Assembly (NCBI GenBank): GCA_000310025.1
Contig: FN649735.1
Coordinates: forward strand, 8,210 to 47,079
Source: Ectocarpus siliculosus
Taxonomy: Eukaryota > Sar > Phaeophyceae > Ectocarpales > Ectocarpaceae
Reading direction: 5' to 3'
Length of the DNA: 38,870 bases
Shown piece after piece: positions 11,821 through 21,588 of this stretch. The translations under genes were made by a program, and so were the position numbers. Positions within the stretch are counted from its first letter, which is position 1. Each line of letters opens with the position of its first letter. Under the pieces are notes generated by a model. The model was given only the letters and a program-made list of their open reading frames with translations, made no database searches and was not told the DNA's origin.

Positions 11821-14368
11821 TGATCGTTGAGCATCGTTGAGCATAGTGAAGTTGAGCATCGTTGAGGGCAACGATCGTTGGCGCTGAGCATCGTGTTGGC
11901 GTCGAGAATCGTTGAGCATCGTTGACATCGTTGAAAATCGTCGAGGTGAGGATCGTTGACGCCGATGACCGTTGGCATCGAGGATCGTTGGCGTCGAAGA
12001 GCGTTGGCGTCGAGGATCATTGAAGTTGAGGATTGTTGGTGTCGAGGATCGTTGGCGTCGAGGATCGTTGAGCGTGAGGATCGTTGGCATCGAGAGTCAG
12101 TGAGTATCTTTGAAGGTGAGGATCGTTGAGATGAGGACTGTTAACGCCGGGGGTCGTTGACGGTGAGGATCGTTGCGCATCGTTGAAGTTCAGCATCGTT
12201 GAGGGTAACGGTCATTGAACCCCACGATCGTTGGCGCCGAGGATCGTTGAGGGTGATATTCAGTAAGCATCGTTGAGCATCGTTGGGCATAATAAAGTTG
12301 AGGATCGTTGAGTGCGATGATAGTTGGCGCCGAGCATCGTTGAGGTCGAGGATCGTTGAGGATCTTTCGGCATCGCTGAGTATCCTTGAGGGTAAGGATC
12401 GTTGGCGTCGAGGATCGACGAGCATCGCTGAGCATCGTTGAGCATCGCTGTGGTGATGATCGATCGCTGACGCCGATTGTTGTTGGTGTCGGCAATCGTT
12501 GAGCATCGTTGGGGGTGAGGATCGTTGATGCCGAGGATCGTTGGCGTCGACGATCGTCGAGCATCATTGGACATCGTTGAGCATCGTTGAGGGTGATGCT
12601 CGTTGGCGTCGAGGATCGTTGAGGGTGAGGATCGGTATGCTTTGTTGAGCATCGTTGAGCATCTTCGAGTGAGCATCGTTGAGGGTGACGATTGTTGACG
12701 CCGAGGATCGTTGGCGTCGAGATTCGTTTCGCATCGTTGAGCACGTTGAGGGTACAGGTCGTTGTTGCCGATGATCGTTAGATTTGAGGATCATCGGGGG
12801 TGAGGTTCGATAACGTCGAACGTACGGGTCAGGATGATTGAGAGTGAGTATTGTTGGTGCCGACGGTCGTTGGGGTCGAGGGTTGTTGAGGTCGAGAGTC
12901 GTTGAGCATCTTTGAGCATCATTGAGCGTGAGGATCGTTGACGGCGACGATCGTTGGCGTCGACGATCGTTGAGCATCGTCGAGAATAGTTGAGCATCTT
13001 TGAGCATAGCTGAGGGCGAGGATAATCGGTGTCGAGGATCGTTTGCGTCGAGAATCTTTGAGCTTTCTGACCATCGTTGAGAGTGAGGATCGCTGATGCC
13101 CAGGATGGTTGGGCATCGTTGAGCATTGTTGAGGGTAAGGATCGTTGACGGCGAGGATCGTTGACGTCGAGGATCGTTGCGCATCGTTGCGCATCGTTGG
13201 GTGTCGTTGAGGGTGAGGGTCGTTGTTGCCGAGGATCGTTGAGGGTAAGGATCGTTGGCGTCAAGGATCGTTGGCGTCAAGGATCGTTGGCGTCTAGGAT
13301 CGTTGGCGTCTAGGATCGTTGAGCATCATTTGGTATCGTTCAGGGTGAGCATCATTGAGGGTCAGAATCGTTGACTCCGAGCATTGTTGGCGTCGAGGAT
13401 CGTTGAGCATCGGTGAGGGTAAGGACCGTTGGCGTCGACGATCATGGGAGTCGCGTTCCGTTAAGCATCGTTGAGCATCGGCAAAGGTGAGGATCGTTGA
13501 GAGCGAGGATCGTCGGTATCGAGGATCGTTGGCAGGGAGAATCGTCGAGCATTATTGCCCATCGGTGAGGGTAAGCATCGTTGACGCCGAGGATCGATTA
13601 CGTCGAGAATCGTTGAGCATCGTTGAGGGTTAGGATCGTCGCCATCAAGGATCGTTGAGAGTGAGGATGGTTGGCATCGAGAATCGTTGAGCATTGCTGA
13701 GCATCATTGAGGGTGATGAACGGTGACTCCGAATCGTTGAGCATTGTTGAGCTTCGTTGAGGGGGAGGAGCGTTGGCGTCGACGATCGTTAGGTGTCGTT
13801 GAGAACCGTTGAGCATTGTTGACCATCGTTGACCCCGAGGATCGTTTAGTGGAGGATCGTTGCCGTCAAGGATCGTCGAGCATGGTTGAGAGTTAGGCTC
13901 GTTGACGCCGAGCACCCTTGAGGGTGGGAATCGTTGAACATCGTTGACGCCGAGGATCGTTGAGGGTGAGGATCATTGAGTATCGCTGAGCATCATTGAC
14001 CAGCATTGAGGGGGGAGGGAATCATTGATGCAAGCATCGTTGAGGGTGAGGGTCATTGAGAGTGAGCATCGTTGACGCAGAAGACCGTCGGCGTCGCGGA
14101 TCGTTGAGCATTATTGAGCTTCATTGACAGCGAGGATCGTTGACGCCGACTATCATTGACGTCGAGGATCGTTGAGGGTGAGGACCGTTGACGCCGAGTA
14201 TCCTTGAGGGTGAGGATCGTCGAGAGCTAGCATAGTTGACGCAGAGGATCGTTCGCTTCGAAGACCGTTGAGCATCGTTGAGCATCATTGAGGGTGAGGA
14301 TCGTTGGCACCGACGATCGTTGGTGTCGAGGATCGTTAACGTCGAGGATCGTTGAGGGTGAGATTCCT
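11821..14368. repeat. Composite degenerate satellite of 10-bp and 16-bp units
   Basis: About 2.55 kb is built almost entirely from two related units: a 10-mer, GTTGAGCATC, and 16-mers such as GTTGGCGTCGAGGATC and GTTGAGGGTGAGGATC. They are mixed in irregular order with point changes. Every unit begins GTTG and most end in GGATC or GCATC. On the minus strand the units contain no stop codon in any frame, and GATGCTCAAC supplies frequent ATG codons. This explains the many overlapping minus-strand reading frames of up to 238 codons, with peptides such as MLNDAQRCST and NDPRRQRSSTPT. I regard these as by-products and not as genes. Boundaries are sharp, with ordinary sequence on both sides. Confidence 0.93.
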
Positions 14369-14639
14369 TGCAATATTGCCAAGGTGGCTCAAACGTTTCC
14401 CCTTTCCTATGTACACTATCAAATCACTTCCCGCCTCTTCAGCCCACTTCTCCTGCTCCAGAAAAGCTATTCTCATGCCTCAGACATCTCTCTGTAGATA
14501 CGTTCCTCCTACTTTTCCCAACTCAGCCATGTACGTTTCTCTCTCCTTTTTGTAACACGGACGCCCTGCACCTACATGAACCCGGTCTTCGGACTCGGGG
14601 GGTGCATTCGCATTCGAAGTCGTCGTCGTCATCATCTAC

Positions 14640-14756
14640 CTTCCGGGGTACGCAAAAAAATAGCAAGGACGACATGTTTTAACTGGATGTCCGCACCGGG
14701 GTCGGAGAGATCGCACCTGGTGCATCTCATCGGTTGCTATTTCTCCGACCCCAAAT
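14640..14756. repeat. Hairpin-forming motif cluster, copy 1
   Basis: GGGGTCGGAGA at about 14698 pairs with TCTCCGACCCC at about 14742, and GCACCTGGTGC is itself a palindrome between them. The upstream stretch GGGGTACGCAAAAAAATAGC resembles GGGGTGCGAAAAATAGC in copy 2 at about 15394. These look like remains of mobile-element termini, but no full element can be bounded. Confidence 0.4.
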
Positions 14757-15311
14757 CCAAGATTGAGTGCTTGGCAAGTGGGCCCAGTTTTTGAGCTGTA
14801 CGGAGACACCTCGGCGCCTATTACATGCATCGTCGGGGCAACACTCCTTCTAAGTGCGGTTGTGGTTCACGCGGTAAACTGTCGGTTGCTTTCATTTCAT
14901 CGGTATGAAATTGCGCGCTCAGCCAAAAGCACACAACACAAAACAACTTACCGCGACAGAGGCTACGTCAAAGCCAACTCGCATTCCACTCCGTGACCAC
15001 TACTGACTGCACGGTACGGAAAGCTACCGTATAAGCTGCAGCGTACCAGACTCCCCCCTTCGCCGTATGCCTTCCAGCCGGCAACAACAGGGCACCTAGT
15101 GTATGTGCCCCCACAAGGGGCTGTATCTGTGCCTGATGTGCGTGTTTCCTGTACCGTATGATACGTACACCTGCTTGCACAATGGTGTCGACAAGCCTAT
15201 TGTGGTGGTATGGAGTACCGAAATAGTGTGAGAAAAAGCACCGGGTTGTACGTACTCAGCACCGCTCTGTAGCACCAGTAAGGCCGCTGTGTTTATTATC
15301 CGTGGGCATCA

Positions 15312-15462
15312 CACAGATCGGAGAGATGGCACCGGGGGGAGCTACATGATTTGATCATATTTCTGCACCGGGGTCGGACAGAGAGAGACGGCACCGGGGT
15401 GCGAAAAATAGCGAAGACGAGAAAACATTTGAACTTTTCCATGGCACCCGGTGCCACTCTCG
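15312..15462. repeat. Palindromic motif cluster, copy 2
   Basis: Three related blocks occur here: TCGGAGAGATGGCACCGGGG, GCACCGGGGTCGGACAGAGA and GGCACCCGGTGCC. They share the core GCACC(G)GG with the cluster 0.6 kb upstream, in direct orientation. Confidence 0.4.
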
Positions 15463-16403
15463 CACGCATTCTTCTTCAAGACCACAAAAGAACGAATCTC
15501 GGCCAGACCAATGCGTTACTGCTGTATGTAGCTGTATCGCATCGTTTTTTTTTTCAGATGTGACACCGAACACGAACAAAGCACACCGGGCCGAAGGACG
15601 TTCTGTCGTATTCATAAGTATGCATAGCCGTAGGCATAGCCCTGCAGCATTGTGTGTTGCTTGTACATGTAGTCTAGAACTCGTGTGTAGAGCAGTAGCT
15701 GTGCTGCCCAACCACAAGTACATATATTTGTACAATTAGCTGCTCTATGCATACACACATACACACCCACCCTTCATCATGTTGCTGCTGGAGCCTATTG
15801 TTCAAACTCAGAATCTCTATACTCCTTCGGAAGAGCTATAGACTAGGATACGTACTTGTGGATGAGTGCGGGCGGGACAGGGGCGATGGGAGCTTGGTTT
15901 TGGGTGTGTTATTATTGTGTAAGTCGCGGTGAGACTGGAAGAGGGAAACAGCGCAAAGAGGGGTATGCATAGGAAACTGGACACGAACATCCATGCGAAT
16001 ATTGTAGTCATGCATATATATATGCAGCAGCAGAGTGCATACACGTGGATTTGAATGTAGACTAAATAGACGACTAGACTCACTAAAATGGCCCAACGAT
16101 TTTCTTACTGGAAACCCTCTCTGTTTCTGGGCACTACGGCGGCAGTACTTCGCACACGTCATCTCAAGCTACGTGTTACACCTTCACCTTGCCGTGTGTA
16201 CTATGGTAGCTGTCCTGCCTCACCGCGCTCTCTCGCCCTCTTGGTCTCTATCTCAGAAAGTGCAAGTGTCCAGGGTAGGTGAAGCATTGGGTTGGTAGTC
16301 TTTCTGTGTGTGTATTTATTATTATTCCTTAATTGGGTGCAAGTGCACGGCAGTTGGGTGGAGACGTGAGCGGAGACGTGGAGACGCGGCGAAACTTTCT
16401 CCT

Positions 16404-16476
16404 TACGCCCTCTGATTGGTCGAGCATTGGTTCGGGCATTTATGCCCTCTGATTGGTCGAGCGTTGGTTCGGATGG
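16404..16476 (+). repeat. 36-bp tandem duplication carrying inverted CCAAT boxes
   Basis: The block GCCCTCTGATTGGTCGAGC(A/G)TTGGTTCGG occurs twice in a row. Each copy contains ATTGG, the inverted CCAAT box. Paired CCAAT boxes are common in eukaryotic promoters, but no gene start is evident downstream, so a promoter role is only possible. Confidence 0.5.
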
Positions 16477-16563
16477 TCGATTACTCTCCAGCGCCTCTCC
16501 CCGTTCGGCATTTCGAGCACGCGGCTGCCCGGTTGGCCGCCGCTAGGCCGTGCGTTGGCCGCG

Positions 16564-16761
16564 AGTTAGGGTTAGGGTTGGTTGGGGTGAAGAACCTAGC
16601 CTTGCCCCGTCAAACACCGGTTATATAGTCCTAAAGAGTTACTATATCAACGGTGTACGTACGCGTTTTATCGCATTTAAGCACAGCTCACGACCGTTAG
16701 GTAGGCCGGTGTTGGCTGTGAGCGAGGGTTTCCGCTAGGGTTGGGTTGGGTTGGGTTGGCC
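16564..16761 (+). repeat. Interstitial telomere-like repeats
   Basis: GTTAGGGTTAGGGTTGG occurs at about 16565, and GGGTT repeats (GCTAGGGTTGGGTTGGGTTGGGTTGG) at about 16734. The first includes two perfect TTAGGG units. They are short, degenerate and internal, so they do not mark a chromosome end in this window. Confidence 0.5.
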
Positions 16762-16917
16762 ACGGTGTGTGGCACCTGCCATGTGAGGAGCGAGGAACCT
16801 GCAGTAGGTTCAACGTCCGCTTAGTCTAAAGAGCCACCTAAAAAAAAACGTGGAATATATGTGTTTGTTTCTACTGGCAACACGTCCCCACCACTCACTC
16901 ACTCGATGGAGTAGATG

Positions 16918-17240
16918 GGGGCGGAATGGAAGACTGGCTACTACCTAAAGCCCCACCATGCATTCCCGGAATGGAAGACTGACTACAACCTAAGGGGTAT
17001 TGTTAACGCAACGGAAAACTCGCGCATTTTTTCACGGAACGGTAAAAAGAAGATCCGGTTATTTTTTATTTTTTCTTAATATGACACAACGAAACCATCT
17101 CTATCATAGAGTCTGAGACAGATTAGCGTCAGAAAGTACCTGTATGTCTGGTTATTTTTTTTTATTTTTAATATGTCACACTACATGTAAAACCATACCA
17201 TTCCCGAACCGAAAGACTGGCTACCTAAAGCCCCACAAAT
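16918..17240 (+). repeat. Dispersed short repeat cluster (GACTGGCTAC...AAGCCCCAC)
   Basis: The segment GGAATGGAAGACTGGCTAC followed by CCTAAAGCCCCAC occurs in three versions, near 16930, 16968 and 17203. An AT-rich segment (GGTTATTTTTTATTTTT...AATATG(A/T)CACA) occurs twice, near 17057 and 17151. Together they suggest nested duplication of one small non-coding element. No coding capacity is seen. Confidence 0.5.
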
Positions 17241-17809
17241 AGTTCCAATCGAACCAAAGCTTGCAGCACCAGCAGAGGGACGATTTGCAGCAGATACATG
17301 AGGGTTCCAGCCTGAGTCTAGAAGACTACCGCTCCCATCTCTCACGCTGGACATGCCAAGGCCTTGGGCACTGCTGCCCGTACCTAGGTCCTCCCGCAGT
17401 CGTGCCAGTAGCATCTGAAGGATGCCAACCGGCGTCGGTTCCGCCGCTGGCAGTGCCACCAGCAGAGGAACGGCACACAACAATTGCACGAAGGTTCAAG
17501 CCTGAGTCTGCAAGACTACCACTCCCAACCCACATGCTGGACATGCCAAGGCCTTGGGCACTACTGCCCTTACCTCCCGCAGCCCTGCCAGTGACATTCG
17601 ATTGATGCGCACCAGCGTACTCTGTTCTGCCGCTTCCCATCGCAGCAGCAAATGAAACAGAGGACTCCACCTACCTGTTCTCCCCGTTGCCCAACAAGCG
17701 ACGTGACTACACTCGTAAGTTGGGACAACTGCGTCTCTATGGAAACAAACTTCTCACCAACATCGTGTGAACCACTCGGAGGTGTTTCACCATCCCCAGA
17801 AACAGTCAT
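17181..17809 (-). pseudogene. Possible decayed minus-strand coding sequence containing a 190-bp tandem duplication
   Basis: On the minus strand, frames at 17809-17570, 17670-17326 and 17489-17181 read as a broken protein: a short heptad-like segment (FVSIETQLSQLTSVVTSLV), then two copies of a Gly/Ser-rich module around GSSAQGLGMSS and SGSL-DSG. The DNA contains a tandem duplication (about 17267-17456 and 17457-17640). Its 190-bp period is not a multiple of three, so the two protein modules fall in different frames. A Gly/Ser-rich protein with a coiled-coil could be a retroelement gag-like remnant, but I do not recognise the family. It may equally be non-coding repeat DNA. Confidence 0.3.
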
Positions 17810-18090
17810 GACGGGACAAGTTGATCAGGCCTCTCCCGTACAGTCTCGCCGTCGTGCAGTCCTAGGGGATGCTCCTTCTCGCCTGGTGACTGGCGCTATA
17901 TATAGCGTGTTGGAAACTCCGTGGATTCTGGGGAAAAGATGTTGTATTGTTGAGACCTTGGGTCGAGAGGCAGGGTAGCAGAGTGGAGTGGGCGAGGGTG
18001 GCGAGCACCGCAGCACCGCAGCACCATACATGTCGCTCGACCAACGCACAGAAGCAGAACACAATAATGGCGAGTTTCGGATGTACGTTT

Positions 18091-19003
18091 TGAAAAGTTC
18101 ACTTTCACTTTTTTTTAGGGCAAAGAGCAGGTTTCTGGCCGCCATAAAAATGAACTTTCGACCCTAGCAAGATTTTTTTAACACGAAGGGCAGCTGGCGT
18201 CTGTTAAAGCTGAACTTTTTCAAGTTTTTCATCTTTTAGCTTTTAGCTGCTTTGGTCAAAATCACGCCAGGATGGGTGCTGTGGCACACCTCACCCCACC
18301 AACTCAACGCATGCCAATGCATGTATGCATGCATGCATGCCCGCGGTCGGTCATAAAGCTTACTGCCAGCAGTGGGACTCCTGCTTCGGCGCTAACGAAG
18401 GTTTAGACTTGTCAAATTCATGTCGGGCCACAGCTCGCTCATATTTTTTTCGAACACACATACATGCACCCGCCCACAGCAGCAGCAGCAGCCGGGCACC
18501 TATACTACACTCACTCGCATCGATCGCCCAACACGATGTAGTGCAGCATGATCCACAAGAAATCCTAGGGCATCTTGCTGCCTTGTGCGTTGTTGGCTCT
18601 GGCTTGAAGATTGATTGGCGGGATGCGTTGCGAGAGAGCGACGAGCGCTTGGGCGTGCTGCGTGCGTTTGTTGCTGCGTGCGCACACCCTGTCTGGGTGC
18701 GTGCATATGCATTCCAGCTCAAAAACGTCGCGTCCTCTCTCACAAGACGCTCACAACGCTCCACTCCAGACCCATCTCGGTTGGTGGCAAGGTACCTCAG
18801 AGCTGTGGAGCACACAGCGTCGAAGGTTTCACCCGAATGCAAGCATCTGTTAGGGAGATATGGTGACTTGGTCGCGGGCCGTGCTGATGAGATTCCCTCC
18901 TGGTGACATCGTGACATCACATCGATCGTTAAAAGTAAAACCTCCGGAAAAAACAGGACTGGTCCCAGGAACGGTGCTGTTAAGTGAAAAGTGAACTTTT
19001 GCC
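18091..19003 (+). mobile_element. Candidate inverted-repeat-bounded element
   Basis: AAAAGTTCACTTTCACTT at about 18093 and its near complement AAGTGAAAAGTGAACTTTT at about 18982 form an inverted repeat of roughly 18 bp around about 0.9 kb, including the ORF at 18325-18906. I saw no clear target-site duplication. A related AACTTTTTCAAGTTTTTC stretch at about 18208 shows that such motifs occur elsewhere here, so the bounds are uncertain. Confidence 0.3.
18325..18906 (+). CDS. Uncharacterised ORF, 193 codons
   Basis: I do not recognise this protein. The part from about residue 75 onward (DVVQHDPQEILGHLAAL, DWRDALRESDERLGVLR and VSPECKHLLGRYGDL) has a mixed helical composition that looks more protein-like than the surrounding frames. 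The first 70 residues cover GCAT and CAG simple repeats and are doubtful. The minus strand is also open across much of this stretch. The ORF lies between short inverted repeats and could be a fragment of a mobile-element protein. The start codon is uncertain. Confidence 0.3.
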   Translation: MHACMPAVGHKAYCQQWDSCFGANEGLDLSNSCRATARSYFFRTHIHAPAHSSSSSRAPILHSLASIAQHDVVQHDPQEILGHLAALCVVGSGLKIDWRDALRESDERLGVLRAFVAACAHPVWVRAYAFQLKNVASSLTRRSQRSTPDPSRLVARYLRAVEHTASKVSPECKHLLGRYGDLVAGRADEIPSW

Positions 19004-19099
19004 AAGAATATTTCCGAAACCGTCTAATACCGGAACACAATAATATCGGAACACAAGAGACTCAACAGGGGCTAACGTACTTCACAAGGTACCATGAAT

Positions 19100-20525
19100 C
19101 AGTGTTGGATATTGGGTATCGAATATCGATACAAAACTGATACAATTGTATAATATATTGACGATACTCAGTATCGGTATTACCGGTTTCCACGCCGATA
19201 TTATTTGTCGATACGAATCGGTATCGGTATCGATATCGGTATTCGATATTCGATATTTTGGCCCCCTTTTTACAGGGGGGGGTCAGTTTCCCAGCTGTCT
19301 ACCCCCTTTTTTCGCTCCGGCGCCTACGCGCCTACTCCTGTCGCCCCCCACTGCCATCACAACCACACACCACACACACACCAGCCCCTGCCAGCCACAC
19401 ACCACACCAACAGCGCCTGTGTCTAAGCTCCTGAGAACCACATCGATCGGTGTGCAACATGAGCCTTCAAGAATTCGGCTTTGTCGCCGTCGATAGCGCT
19501 GCCTCTGCCGAATGAGTAGCAGTCATCCCCGTTAGAGTCAGCTTGCTTCCTTACTACGTAGGTTTGGCGTTTCCCGCAGTTTCAGCAGTAGAGCTACTAC
19601 ATTAGTGCGAACAGAGGCCGTACCTCCTGCGGACAATTTATGCTGTGTGAACTTGGTTTTGGGACTTGTAATACGTACTGGCAAGGTGTGCTTGATTTCA
19701 TGTCCGAGCACGTGGTTGGGTGTGTGATGAATAGAGGAGGTGATGTCGTGTTCAAGTTTGTTTGGCAAGCGTTTGGTTTTCGCACATAATGTTTTCGCCA
19801 TGTTTTTTCTTTTGTTTCCTTTTGGCTATTGGGTGTCTAGAGTTGATACTCGCTCGAGGTGCATTGCTGATTGTTGGGCACCCACAACTGGTGGGTGGAA
19901 TTTTGCATGCATAACTTTGAAGGTAGCAAGATAATTAAAAACCAAGAAGAAAGTAAGTGTGTTCGAGTCTTTTCCGCGTTTTTTTGTCATGAAATCCTGC
20001 TCGCAGCCGAGCTTGCACTGATTCGATCGCAACCGTACGGCGGTGTTATAGTGTGTACGTGTATACACACATGCACACTGACTGTAAAATGTAAAATATA
20101 TCTGGTGGACATAGCTACACAAACAACTTTTTGCCTCTTGCACGATGCAGTTTTGTATGCGCAACATCACATCACAACGTGTGCCCGCTGTTGTTGTTGT
20201 GCTCGTGATGTTCAACTGCACACACACACCTGGCACCTGGCAAACACCACTACTTCCATGCCGCCGGACCATGCGCGCACGCCTTGCGCACTGCTGTATA
20301 CTTCAGATAAGGGTTTGGGTGTGCCAGGGTACGTGTAGTTGCGTAACGCTCGCTCTTCTTGTAACCTGAGGCCTTCAAAACAGCCGTATCGATATCGAGT
20401 ATCGATACTCGATACGTATCGAGCCATTTTCGGGATATCGAACAAAATATCGGTATTTGTGTTTTTTTCTCGATACGATGGGCGTATTGTATCGAACTCT
20501 TCTGCCCGACCAATATCCAACACTG
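19100..20525. mobile_element. Non-autonomous hAT-like DNA transposon (1.43 kb)
   Basis: The left end CAGTGTTGGATATTGG is matched exactly in inverted orientation at the right end (CCAATATCCAACACTG, ending at 20525), a 16-bp terminal inverted repeat. Ends beginning CAGTG are typical of hAT-superfamily elements. Both subterminal regions, about 160 bp each (19100-19262 and 20375-20525), are crowded with TATCGATA- and GTATCGGTAT-like palindromes, as expected for transposase-binding sites. The inside holds no transposase-like frame, so the element is non-autonomous. The eight bases on each side (CCATGAAT and CGTGAGAG) do not match, so no target-site duplication is preserved. Confidence 0.7.
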
Positions 20526-20731
20526 CGTGAGAGTCAACGACCGTGCCTTCGCTACGAGTTGTGATTTACAAGGCACCCCCGGTCTGTCTCCGTGGCGGCC
20601 GCGCGCGTCATTGGCGACGACAGCAAATGCATCATACGGCGACAAACTGTCCTCCTTCTCCCCTCGCGTCTCCGCCGCTGCACGTATGGATAGTATTTTG
20701 GCCAGGACAGATGAGGAATGCGGGCGCGTCC

Positions 20732-21588
20732 AGGAGCACCTTAGACCCGTGATCACTTGGTCGAGGCTAATCTGGTACAAGATGAGGATTGGTATCGTTC
20801 ACGCAATGTGGAACGGGGACTTACTGATAAAGCACGCTCGTTCGAATATAGTTTCGGTGTCAGAGCGACATGAGTGGGTAAGATGAATTGCAAGTGGCGG
20901 AGAGCTCTCCCACTCTGTTTGTGGCTATATGCGTTGTTGCGCCAAAAGTTTCGGCGTTGGTATGTAAGCAATGATTTGGCCGTCAGGAAGTAGCCCAGCC
21001 GATATTTGATGTACCACAGCTGGCAGAAATGAATTTCCTTTCAAAGAAATTGGCCAATCAGAAAACTGCGGGCACCTTTTCTCTCTCTCTCCGATATTTG
21101 ATGTACCACACACAGCTAGCAGAAATGAATTTCCTTTCAAAGAAATCGGCCGATCAGAAAACTGCGGGCATCTTTCCTCTCTCTCTCAATCAGAGAGCAG
21201 CAGTGTGGAGTCTGAGGAGCACCTTAGACCCGTGACCACTTGGTCGAGGCTAATCTGGTACAAGATGAGGATTGGTATCATTCACGCAATAGCAATGTGG
21301 AACGGGGACTTACCAATAAAGCACGCTCGTTCGAATATAGTTTTCGGTGTCAGAGCGACATGATGAGTGGGTAAGATGAATTGCAAGTGGTGGAGAGCTC
21401 TCCCACTCTGTTTGTGGCTGTATGTGTTGTTGCGCCAAAAGTTTCGGCGGTGGTATGTACGCAATGATTTGGCCGCCAGGCAGTAGCCCAGCCGATATAT
21501 TTGATGTACCACAGCTGGCAGAAATTAATTTCCTTTCAAAGAAATTGGCCAATCAGAAAACTGCGGGCACCTTTTCTCTCTCTCTCTC
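20732..21588 (+). repeat. Duplicated ~360-bp block with a partial third copy
   Basis: Copy 1 is at 20732-21090 and copy 2 at 21215-21588. Both begin AGGAGCACCTTAGACCCGTG and end GCGGGCACCTTTTCTCTCTC. They differ by scattered substitutions and small insertions, for example an added ATG in GACATGATGAG and an added AGCAAT before GTGG. The last third of the block (from CCGATATTTGATGTACCAC) is present a third time at 21091-21188. It has no long terminal repeat hallmarks and no protein that I recognise. Confidence 0.85.

Larger units (their letters stand above)
14369..16400. other. Gene-poor region with palindromic GCACC-GGTGC motif clusters
   Basis: No coding frame here has recognisable content. 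The stretch contains a cluster of related palindromic motifs (14640-14756 and 15312-15462, listed separately), AT-rich palindromes such as TGCATATATATATGCA near 16011, and CA-rich simple sequence at about 15750-15772. Confidence 0.45.

Noticed and set aside
11698-13915. Many overlapping minus-strand reading frames of 60-238 codons with peptides such as MLNDAQRCST and DPRRQRSS.
   Set aside because: They occur in all three frames of a satellite whose units contain no stop and recurrent ATG on that strand. The 10- and 16-bp periods do not preserve frame, so they are by-products of the repeat.
11821-14368. CRISPR-like array.
   Set aside because: The units are 10-16 bp, degenerate and contiguous without unique spacers, and the context is a eukaryotic nuclear genome.
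16564-16761. Chromosome end.
   Set aside because: The telomere-like units are few, degenerate and internal, with unrelated sequence continuing on both sides.
20732-21588. LTR retrotransposon with 360-bp LTRs.
   Set aside because: The copies are only about 125 bp apart and lack TG...CA ends, a primer-binding site and any coding sequence between them.
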